From: Legionellales bacterium
GTDB lineage: Bacteria > Pseudomonadota > Gammaproteobacteria > Comchoanobacterales > Comchoanobacteraceae
Direction of reading: 5' to 3'
Assembly: GCA_002722995.1 (NCBI GenBank)
Contig: PBNF01000008.1
Coordinates: 1 to 46,699 of the forward strand
Length of the DNA stretch: 46,699 nt
Shown here: positions 28,506 through 36,299 of the stretch, one piece after another
Numbering within the stretch: the first letter of the stretch is position 1
Layout of the letters: each line of letters opens with the position of its first letter
Notes under the pieces: generated by a model
Told to the model about the DNA's origin: nothing
What the model saw: the letters and a program-made list of their open reading frames with translations, nothing else
Database searches by the model: none
Program-made: the position numbers and the translations under genes

Positions 28506-28643
28506 ATGCTCAACCCCTTTAGACTTCAAAAATTAAATTTCTCAAGCAAGTATACAGAATACATTGGTTTCGGTGGTTCAGGCTCGATTTCCAAAGAACG
28601 CATCATCAATCGAGAAGCCCTTTGTGTTGTTTACTTGTCCTAA
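28506..28643 (+). pseudogene. Out-of-frame 5' end of the kinase gene (glycine-rich loop)
   Basis: From the ATG at 28506 a 45-codon frame reads MLNPFRLQKL and then YIGFGGSGSISKE before a TAA at 28641. IGFGGSGSI is the glycine-rich ATP loop expected at the start of the kinase whose remainder lies in the -1 frame from about 28622. The paralogue at 36300-38207 has this loop in frame at the same place. The two frames overlap at 28622-28640. I found no canonical slippery heptamer in the correct frame, so a mutation or a sequencing error is more likely than programmed frameshifting. Confidence 0.65.
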
Positions 28644-31147
28644 CCCACATAGGCTTAACATCAAGTCACTTGAATCGAGTCCCTCCTACACTACTTGACT
28701 TATTGCTTATCACTTTGATTTCCCTTTTGCAATTCTTATTAATTCTATTGATGTTATCATTCCTCTCATCCCCCATCCCTGAATTACTCTTATTATCACC
28801 CTACTTATTATCACCGCTTAAGCTGATATTGCTCATCACGACTCCAGTGTATTGCCTCATCAGCCTGAGAAGCTTGTTTAAACACTTCAGTCAAAAATAT
28901 AATGATTCAACCCTCATTGAAAAAATGTTTCATACGTTGAAGGATCGCTCCCTAGATGAGGTTATTATTAAAAAGTACGATAATTCTAAAAAGATGGATC
29001 AAGAGTGCAGGGCAATTGATCGGCTCAATCAACAGGGCATTCCCACGTCAGTTCATGCCAGCGAAATCATTGCGACAACACAAGCGCCTTCATCGATTGT
29101 ATTCTTCGCTCAAAAAGGCCCAGTCAAGGACCTATTTTCTAGCACTATTAAAGGAACAGCCGCTGGAGTGAGCTTTGTGAGAGCTGTTGCCACTTTACAT
29201 CAAAAAGGAATCGGACATGGAGATATCAAACCTCAAAATGCTCTAAGCACCCCAGAAGGCACCAAACTGATCGATTTTGAATCAAGTCTGCATAGCCAGG
29301 ATATTATAGTGTTTACTTGGGGCTATATTCCCCCACAAATGTTCGAATTTAAATCTAGAGGATTTAAACTGCTTAGCTCTTATCCATTCGATAAACACAC
29401 TCAGCCACAGTCGTTTAATTTAAAAAATTTAGAAATAGATGGGCTTAATTTAGTAAGGGATAAATGGCTTCACCAACAAGCGGATAGGTGTAAGATACAT
29501 TTACACGATAGTTACGCCCTAGGAGTCGCTATATCAAAAATGTATTTAGAGGATAACGATGCCTCTTTAAGCATTCCATTAGAGATTATAGAGCCGCTTT
29601 TAGCTCATCTACCATGGATTCAAGAAAAAACGAATACTTTTATTCGACCTTTCGGACAACAAGAATTATTGTTTAGCGGAAATCTAGCTGCCGTCAATAC
29701 TGTGAAGAATCTGGTAAATGTGTTACCCGATATATGCTCTCAACTTGAACGCTCTTTAAGCTCACAAGCTATTAAAGATTTTTTAGAATATAACCTCTAT
29801 TTCTGTAGCAAAACAGACCCTTTTGATATTGTTTGGAATATCGAAGCGAAGTACCCCCTTGAGCATCTTGAAAAACTCCGATCTATTCTTAATCACTTCA
29901 AAAAATATGCGTATATAGATCAACGCGCAACAGATGAGCACATTGTTCTAACTATATTCACATTTGAATCTTACGGACGCTTTATTAAATTAATGATTGC
30001 GGTTTTCTTGCAGATCCCTGTGGAAAAAATCAACTCATTAAGCTCTCCAGATCTTTCAAGTTTCCTTCATCATGCTCGGTCATATCATCCTCCTTTAGGA
30101 ATGACTCACTTGACTTACAGCTATCCAATTCAAGAATATTCAGCCGATCAAGTTAATCACATAAAACAACACCTGAGACAAGTCGCTTATCAAGTGAAAA
30201 AACCTTTTATCATGATGTCGCACACAGACGCGAAGGCCCTTGACATTTCATGTTGTTGTTTAACTTTAGATAAAGACCTTTTCTCAGAAGCTATAGCCGA
30301 TAAACTCAGCACTAAACACTTACCATCTTTGACTCAACCTCTAACATTTCAACCTGACACCCCTATCTACACATCAAGTGCAAGTCTCATTCAGAGCACA
30401 TTCAGAGACTGGATCATTAGAGAATCGACCCCTCATCCTCAACGTGTTTTTCGAGGATGGAACCGCAAAGAAGCAGAACTGCACCCAGAGTTAACCTTAT
30501 TTAAAGCCATTCGAGCCAATGCATTCGCCTGCACAACACCCAAAGCACTTAATCAAGATGAAACATCTAGCATTGCCTCTATTTTAAACCAGTATCAAGC
30601 GCGGCACCCACATCAAGCGCATGCACTGACCATTCAACGTGTTTTTCGGGGCTTTTCTTTAAGACAACGCTTGAAGAAGACCACTTCAAGTACAATAACA
30701 CATCAAAAACATCGAACCTTCAAACGGCTTCAATTCATGATCTGGAAGCTTCATCAAAACATGATGCGATCTGCTTGCATTTGGTCTTCAATCGGATTAA
30801 CCGGCCTACTAGGCGTCGAACTATTCTGTCATATGAGTTTAAATGACATTACTTTAAATCTACTTGACTTAATAAACGTTCACCTTACCCACATCGCAGA
30901 GCCTTATACTATCTTACTCCTCGCTGGATATTTAGTATTATCGATGATCATTGGCGTATGCCTTTCAGCGATCCTAAGCCCTATCTTGAAACCTCGACAA
31001 TTTCTAAATGAGAATATTCTCAACCCTTCAAAACCAAGTGCAGCGAACAACCTCAACCCCATCGCCAAACCCTCTTCAACATTAGAACACACATCCGCTT
31101 ACTCAGAATCAAATTCATCTGCTTCGGCATGTACCATGAACCCCTAA
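28622..31147 (+). CDS. Membrane-embedded protein kinase-like protein with IQ motifs; probably frameshifted at the 5' end
   Basis: An 841-codon frame that begins only at a TTG, because its natural start and glycine loop lie in the other frame at 28506. Hydrophobic segments (~22-85) come first. Then EVIIKKY carries the ATP-binding Lys (~117), GHGDIKPQN the catalytic Asp (~201), and LIDFES the DFG position, changed to DFE (~218). A ~350-residue region of unknown fold follows. Next come three IQ-like motifs: IQSTFRDWIIR, a degenerate PQRVFRGWNRK, and the canonical IQRVFRGFSLR at 30632-30664. Membrane segments (~715-780) and a Ser/Asn-rich tail end the protein. It is a paralogue of 36300-38207 (shared PELTLFKAI). 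It may be inactive. It lies between the MFS/ssb and uvrA loci, an accessory insertion. Confidence 0.75.
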   Translation: MCCLLVLTHIGLTSSHLNRVPPTLLDLLLITLISLLQFLLILLMLSFLSSPIPELLLLSPYLLSPLKLILLITTPVYCLISLRSLFKHFSQKYNDSTLIEKMFHTLKDRSLDEVIIKKYDNSKKMDQECRAIDRLNQQGIPTSVHASEIIATTQAPSSIVFFAQKGPVKDLFSSTIKGTAAGVSFVRAVATLHQKGIGHGDIKPQNALSTPEGTKLIDFESSLHSQDIIVFTWGYIPPQMFEFKSRGFKLLSSYPFDKHTQPQSFNLKNLEIDGLNLVRDKWLHQQADRCKIHLHDSYALGVAISKMYLEDNDASLSIPLEIIEPLLAHLPWIQEKTNTFIRPFGQQELLFSGNLAAVNTVKNLVNVLPDICSQLERSLSSQAIKDFLEYNLYFCSKTDPFDIVWNIEAKYPLEHLEKLRSILNHFKKYAYIDQRATDEHIVLTIFTFESYGRFIKLMIAVFLQIPVEKINSLSSPDLSSFLHHARSYHPPLGMTHLTYSYPIQEYSADQVNHIKQHLRQVAYQVKKPFIMMSHTDAKALDISCCCLTLDKDLFSEAIADKLSTKHLPSLTQPLTFQPDTPIYTSSASLIQSTFRDWIIRESTPHPQRVFRGWNRKEAELHPELTLFKAIRANAFACTTPKALNQDETSSIASILNQYQARHPHQAHALTIQRVFRGFSLRQRLKKTTSSTITHQKHRTFKRLQFMIWKLHQNMMRSACIWSSIGLTGLLGVELFCHMSLNDITLNLLDLINVHLTHIAEPYTILLLAGYLVLSMIIGVCLSAILSPILKPRQFLNENILNPSKPSAANNLNPIAKPSSTLEHTSAYSESNSSASACTMNP

Positions 31148-31204
31148 CATTTTCTGGGTTAAGACTTATCTTCAATGCGATCATGGACACAAGCAATTCC
31201 ATTG

Positions 31205-32590
31205 TTATTGAGAGCAACTCCTTTGCGACAGGAAGCAGGCCTTGGCATTGACAAATTCCAAACACCCTAAACGACCCAACTCACGCCCATACCCTGAACG
31301 TTTCACCCCTCCAAACGGCACATCAAACTGAGAATGAACTGCTTGATTGATTGCACAACTGCCCACCTTTAAATGAGGCATGATCGATTCAAGCACATGC
31401 TGCTCAGAGGCACTGAATACAGCAGCGGTTAATCCAAAAGGCGTATCATTGGCCACACGAATTGCTTCAGTTTCATTGTGCACTTTAATACAGGAGATCA
31501 CCGGCCCAAATAATTCTTCATGATACGCAGGCATCCCTGGCTGAACCTCAATAAGCACCGTCACTGGATAAAAGAAACCAGGCCCCTCAGGGCATACACC
31601 GCCCATTAAAGCAATGGCACCCTGATCAAGACTTCTTTGAACCTGACTGTGTAAATGCGCACGTAAATCAGATCGAGCCAAAGGCCCCACAGTGGCCTCG
31701 GGGTTAAAAGGATCGCCTAGCTGATAACTTGATGCTTCACGACAGACCTCATCTAAAAAATCCGTCCAGATTGATTCATGAATAATCAGCCGTTTTGCCG
31801 CAATACACACTTGTCCCGCATTCACTAAACGTGCTTCAACACAACAACGTGCAGCTTGTTTAAGATCAGCATCTTCAAGCACTAAATAAGGATCTGATCC
31901 GCCCAACTCTAATACACTTTTTTTAAGGGCTTGACCCGCTGATGCTGCAATCGCAGCGCCTGCTTTTTGAGACCCTGTAAAAGTGACCCCATCCACTTGA
32001 GGGTGTGCAATGACATCGTGAGCTTTTTGATCATCAATCACTAAGCATTGAAATAACCCTTCTGGACACCCCGCTTTATCTGCTAAGTGCTTAAGCAGTA
32101 ATGCAGTCCCTTGTGTACATGGGGCAGGGCTTAATAACACCGCATTTCCAACCAACAATGCTGGCACCCATGCACGAATGACCTGCCATAACGGAAAATT
32201 CCAAGGCATAATCGCTACAATAACGCCGATGGGCTCATATGACTGTATTGCATACCCACCGCCTTGTAGCTTAAGCCGCTCTGGCCGAATCCATTCATTC
32301 ACTTGTGTAGCTAAATACTGACAACATGCCACCGACTTATCCACTTCTGAACAAGCTTGGGCGTAGGGCTTACCCATTTCTAAACTGATGCACGTTGCAA
32401 CATGCTCACGTGCATCGCTTAAGCACTGCCCCAATCGCTTCACATAGTTTGCACGTATCGCATTGTCTGTATTTGCCCAGTCATTTGCAGCCGATACTGC
32501 CCTCTGAATACACGATTCAACCGAGGCCTCACTTTGATATGTATAGGTTTCTAAAATCTCTCCGTTAGCTGGATTGATTGTTTTAAACAT
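31205..32590 (-). CDS. Aldehyde dehydrogenase, succinate-semialdehyde dehydrogenase-like
   Basis: A 461-residue NAD(P)-dependent aldehyde dehydrogenase; the ATG at 32590 follows GGAG. It shows the cofactor segment IMPWNFPLWQV (~132), FTGSQKAGAAIA (~207), the general base in VLELGGSDPYLVLEDADL (~232), the catalytic Cys in NAGQVCIAAKRL (~266) and EELFGPVISC (~365). The GSDPYLVL variant and overall length fit the YneI/Sad group that oxidises succinate semialdehyde to succinate. Substrate is by analogy. It converges on the kinase-like gene. Confidence 0.9.
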   Translation of the reverse strand: MFKTINPANGEILETYTYQSEASVESCIQRAVSAANDWANTDNAIRANYVKRLGQCLSDAREHVATCISLEMGKPYAQACSEVDKSVACCQYLATQVNEWIRPERLKLQGGGYAIQSYEPIGVIVAIMPWNFPLWQVIRAWVPALLVGNAVLLSPAPCTQGTALLLKHLADKAGCPEGLFQCLVIDDQKAHDVIAHPQVDGVTFTGSQKAGAAIAASAGQALKKSVLELGGSDPYLVLEDADLKQAARCCVEARLVNAGQVCIAAKRLIIHESIWTDFLDEVCREASSYQLGDPFNPEATVGPLARSDLRAHLHSQVQRSLDQGAIALMGGVCPEGPGFFYPVTVLIEVQPGMPAYHEELFGPVISCIKVHNETEAIRVANDTPFGLTAAVFSASEQHVLESIMPHLKVGSCAINQAVHSQFDVPFGGVKRSGYGRELGRLGCLEFVNAKACFLSQRSCSQ

Positions 32591-32806
32591 AACGGATAAC
32601 TCCAAGAAAAGATCTCAAAACTCTAACACGCTCATCTGACAAGCTCAAATCACTCCTGACCTGAAATTAAAACTAGCTAAAACACTGAATTTAAAAGTTA
32701 TATTTTTCAAAATACAGCTCAATTCCGTCATTTAAATATCATCGATGACTAGACATATAAGATTCTTAAACGCATAATTGATTTAAATCAGGATACTGTA
32801 CGATTG

Positions 32807-33061
32807 ATGAAACATTTAAACCATTATTTTTTATTAAGTATAGCCTTCGTTGCACTGACTCACTGCACCACGACTCCAACACAAATATCACCGAATCACC
32901 CCCAGGATCTAAGGGCTCTAAAAGCTGCGCCTTATCATACCACTCAACAACATCGCCCCCTTCAACACACCTCATCAGAACTCACACCCAATGACATCAT
33001 GACTCAAGCTCATAACCGGTTCAAAAATCATCCAACCTTCCAGCGCGCTGTAACACATTAA
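32807..33061 (+). CDS. Small putative lipoprotein
   Basis: An 84-residue protein (ATG at 32807) beginning MKHLNHYFLLSIAFVALTHC, then TTTPTQ. This looks like a lipoprotein signal with Cys at about residue 20, though His before the Cys is not the usual lipobox residue. The rest is polar and rich in His, Gln and Pro, with no recognisable domain. The ribosome binding site (AGGA) is rather distant. It lies just upstream of uvrA. Confidence 0.5.
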   Translation: MKHLNHYFLLSIAFVALTHCTTTPTQISPNHPQDLRALKAAPYHTTQQHRPLQHTSSELTPNDIMTQAHNRFKNHPTFQRAVTH

Positions 33062-33143
33062 ATGAACCTACATTTATTTAAGATGAAGCACGCACTCCTT
33101 TATGATATGATCATTTGATTTGTAATGGATTAAATTGGTCATC

Positions 33144-35990
33144 ATGAACACCATTGAGGTCTCTGGAGCACGCACTCACAATTTAAAAAACATTGATGTC
33201 TCTATTCCCAAAAATCAATTAGTGGTGATCACAGGCCCTTCGGGCTCTGGGAAATCTTCATTGGCCTTTGAAACCCTTTATGCAGAAGGCCAACGACGCT
33301 ATGTCGAATCACTTTCTGCTTATGCTCGACAATTTCTGTCTTTAATGGAAAAACCAGATGTTGACGCGATTACCGGGCTGTCTCCAGCCATTGCAATTGA
33401 ACAAAAGTCGGCGTCACATAACCCTCGATCAACCGTTGGTACGGTCACAGAAATTTATGACTACCTCCGATTATTATTTGCTCGAGTTGGCACACCACAT
33501 TGTCCTCAACATGGTCAAGCGCTGCATGCCCAAACACGCGCCCACATCACTGAAGCTGTGTTAGCACAACCTGAAGGGACACGTTTAATGATTTGTGCGC
33601 CGATGGTTCGCGGGCGAAAAGGTGAGCATGCTGAACTTTTTAAAACCCTCAGGCAACAAGGCTACCTCAGGGTACTGGTTGATGGTGAGCTCTTAGAGTT
33701 AGACACCCCAATCACCCTAGATCCAAAACAACAACACGAAATTGATGTTGTGATTGATCGATTTAAAAATCGCAGTCAAATTCGAACACGCATCGCTGAG
33801 TCGATTGAATCTGCATTAAATTGCAGTGAAGGTTTAGTCCGATTAATGTCGATCGATCAACCTCAAGATGAAGGGCTATTATTTTCTATTCATCATGCTT
33901 GCTCTGAATGCGGCTATAGTGTTGAAAAACTTGAACCACGCCACTTTTCCTTCAACAGCCCTAAAGGGGCTTGTGAAAGCTGCCATGGGTTAGGCCTTTG
34001 TCGTGTGATGGACCCAGATCAAGTCATTCACGAACCTTCTTTAAGCATTGCCCAAGGGGCCATTCGCGGATTAGACCATCAAAATAAAAGCTTCTTTGAA
34101 ATGATGGAAGCCCTCGCGGCACATTATCATTTTGATCTGAATACCCCTTGGAATGATTTACCTGAGTCAATTCAGACAATTATTTTACAAGGCAGTGGGC
34201 GTACTCGCATTACCTTCACCTATGAGCATCGTCGCTTTAAATCACGTTCACGTCAAAAACCTTTTGAAGGAATCTGTCCAAGCATGATGCGCCGCTATGA
34301 AACAACGGATTCAGAACTGGTACGCGATCAATTGGCTCGCTATCTGAGCTACCATACCTGCACCACATGTGCTGGCACTCGTTTGAGCGAAAGCGCTCGA
34401 CATGTTCGTGTGGGAAAACACACCATTGGCGAGTGGGTTGACCTCCCCATTCAAAGCCTCCCAGCACAACTCAATCAACTTCACTTTAACGATCATACTA
34501 AACATATTGCAGCACCTATTGTTAAAGAAATCCAAACCCGCATCCAATTTTTGTTGAATGTTGGGTTAAACTACCTCACCTTAAATCGCACTGCAGAAAC
34601 ACTGTCTGGCGGAGAAAGTCAACGCATTCGATTGGCGAGCCAACTGGGTTCTGGGCTCACTGGCGTGATGTATGTATTAGATGAACCTTCAATTGGCTTA
34701 CACCCCCGAGATAACCAACGCTTAATTGACACATTGACACACCTTAAATCGCTCGGCAATACCGTAATTGTCGTCGAGCATGATGAAGCCACCATGCTTC
34801 AAGCGGATCAAATCATTGACATTGGACCTCAAGCCGGTGAAGGCGGCGGTTATGTCACCGCTCAAGGCACCCCTTGCCAAATTCAAGCGAATGCTAAGTC
34901 ATTAACCGGTCAATATTTAAATCAAACACGCTATATTCCAGTACCCACCACCCGAACCCCTCCAGACCCTGCGCGCATGATTCGCATTCAAGGCGCTGAT
35001 ATTCATAATTTAAAATCGGTGGATGTCAATATTCCTGTCGGCTGTTTTACATGTGTCACAGGCGTTTCAGGTTCAGGCAAGTCCTCACTCATCAATGACA
35101 CTTTATGCCCTCATGCGCTGATACATTTACATCGTCAAACCGCACACAAACCAGGCCCTGTTCAACAACTGACTGGCTTAAATCATTTTGATCGTATTGT
35201 CATGATTGATCAAAGCCCCATTGGACGAACACCGCGCTCTAACCCTGCAACTTATGTCGGGTTATTCAATTATATTCGAGAGTGCTTTGCTTCAACACAA
35301 GAAGCCAGAGCGCGCGGTTATAAACCTGGTCGATTCAGCTTTAACGTTTCAGGGGGGCGCTGTGAAGTCTGTCAAGGTGGGGGTCAAATCAAAGTTGAAA
35401 TGCACTTTTTAGCCGACATGTATGTCACGTGTGAGCATTGCCAAGGCACGCGCTATCACCCTGAAACACTGGCTGTAAAGTATCATGGAAAATCCATTGC
35501 AGATGTTTTGAATTTAACGATTACACAGTGCCATGAGTTCTTCAATGCCATCCCAGCTATCAAACAAAAATGTCAAACCTTGATTGATGTTGGCTTAGGT
35601 TATTTAACTTTAGGGCAAAGTGCAACTACATTATCCGGGGGTGAAGCGCAACGAATTAAATTATCACGAGAACTTTCAAAACGTTCTACCGGCCATACCC
35701 TTTATGTGCTCGATGAACCCACCACTGGCCTGCATGTTCATGATGTCAAACAACTATTATCTGTGCTCGATGCCCTTAAATCACGCGGGAATACATTAAT
35801 TGTGATTGAGCACCATTTAGATGTGATTAAATGTGCTGATTGGATCATTGATTTAGGCCCAGAGGGTGGTGATGCAGGCGGCACTATTTTAGCACAAACC
35901 ACCCCTGAAGCATTGATTCAAATGCCACACAGTGCAACGGCTCAAGCGTTAAAAACCGTACTGCCCTCCACAGGCTCATCAACCCAGTGA
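33144..35990 (+). CDS. uvrA: Excinuclease ABC subunit A
   Basis: UvrA is the damage-recognition ATPase of nucleotide excision repair. The ATG at 33144 gives MNTIEVSGARTHNLKNIDVS, and the protein has 948 residues. Two ABC modules are visible: Walker A GPSGSGKSSLAF (~31) and GVSGSGKSSLIND (~640), with LSGGE signatures (TLSGGESQRIRLASQLG and TLSGGEAQRIKLSREL). Zinc modules are CSECGYSVEK with CESCHG, and CEVCQGGGQIK with CEHCQG. In many gammaproteobacteria uvrA faces ssb directly; here about 5 kb of other genes lies between them. Confidence 0.98.
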   Translation: MNTIEVSGARTHNLKNIDVSIPKNQLVVITGPSGSGKSSLAFETLYAEGQRRYVESLSAYARQFLSLMEKPDVDAITGLSPAIAIEQKSASHNPRSTVGTVTEIYDYLRLLFARVGTPHCPQHGQALHAQTRAHITEAVLAQPEGTRLMICAPMVRGRKGEHAELFKTLRQQGYLRVLVDGELLELDTPITLDPKQQHEIDVVIDRFKNRSQIRTRIAESIESALNCSEGLVRLMSIDQPQDEGLLFSIHHACSECGYSVEKLEPRHFSFNSPKGACESCHGLGLCRVMDPDQVIHEPSLSIAQGAIRGLDHQNKSFFEMMEALAAHYHFDLNTPWNDLPESIQTIILQGSGRTRITFTYEHRRFKSRSRQKPFEGICPSMMRRYETTDSELVRDQLARYLSYHTCTTCAGTRLSESARHVRVGKHTIGEWVDLPIQSLPAQLNQLHFNDHTKHIAAPIVKEIQTRIQFLLNVGLNYLTLNRTAETLSGGESQRIRLASQLGSGLTGVMYVLDEPSIGLHPRDNQRLIDTLTHLKSLGNTVIVVEHDEATMLQADQIIDIGPQAGEGGGYVTAQGTPCQIQANAKSLTGQYLNQTRYIPVPTTRTPPDPARMIRIQGADIHNLKSVDVNIPVGCFTCVTGVSGSGKSSLINDTLCPHALIHLHRQTAHKPGPVQQLTGLNHFDRIVMIDQSPIGRTPRSNPATYVGLFNYIRECFASTQEARARGYKPGRFSFNVSGGRCEVCQGGGQIKVEMHFLADMYVTCEHCQGTRYHPETLAVKYHGKSIADVLNLTITQCHEFFNAIPAIKQKCQTLIDVGLGYLTLGQSATTLSGGEAQRIKLSRELSKRSTGHTLYVLDEPTTGLHVHDVKQLLSVLDALKSRGNTLIVIEHHLDVIKCADWIIDLGPEGGDAGGTILAQTTPEALIQMPHSATAQALKTVLPSTGSSTQ

Positions 35991-36299
35991 ACACCTCAGA
36001 ACATCGATAATATCATCCTTCAGTGTACCCGGTGTTACTTTTAAATCGCGCAACTCCACATTGAACCGAACACATTGATTGAGGGCCAGAATGTGTCAAT
36101 GCCTGGAGGACAATTTTAGCCTCTATGGGTGCCTTGGATTCAATCACCTAGATCTAGGTCATCAGCACTTACCCCCTAATATACTATTTTTAAATCAGTA
36201 CTGAGTCATCCTGAGTGATCTATGATTGAATGGTGTACTGTCTAAATGATCGTGTAACTTCTGAATTAAAATCAATACCTGAACACAACACAGCTTCAT
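35991..36299. other. Intergenic region between convergent uvrA and the kinase gene
   Basis: No gene is supported. The region holds a 14-bp perfect palindrome, ACCTAGATCTAGGT (36146-36159), of unknown significance. No clear terminator hairpin with a T-run was seen on either strand. Confidence 0.4.

Noticed and set aside
28600..28645. Programmed -1 frameshifting in the kinase gene
   Set aside because: The junction contains CCCTTTG, but it is not in the frame needed for a slippery X XXY YYZ heptamer, and no stimulating structure is evident.
36146..36159. 14-bp palindrome ACCTAGATCTAGGT as an operator
   Set aside because: It lies between two convergent gene ends, far from any start, and occurs once.
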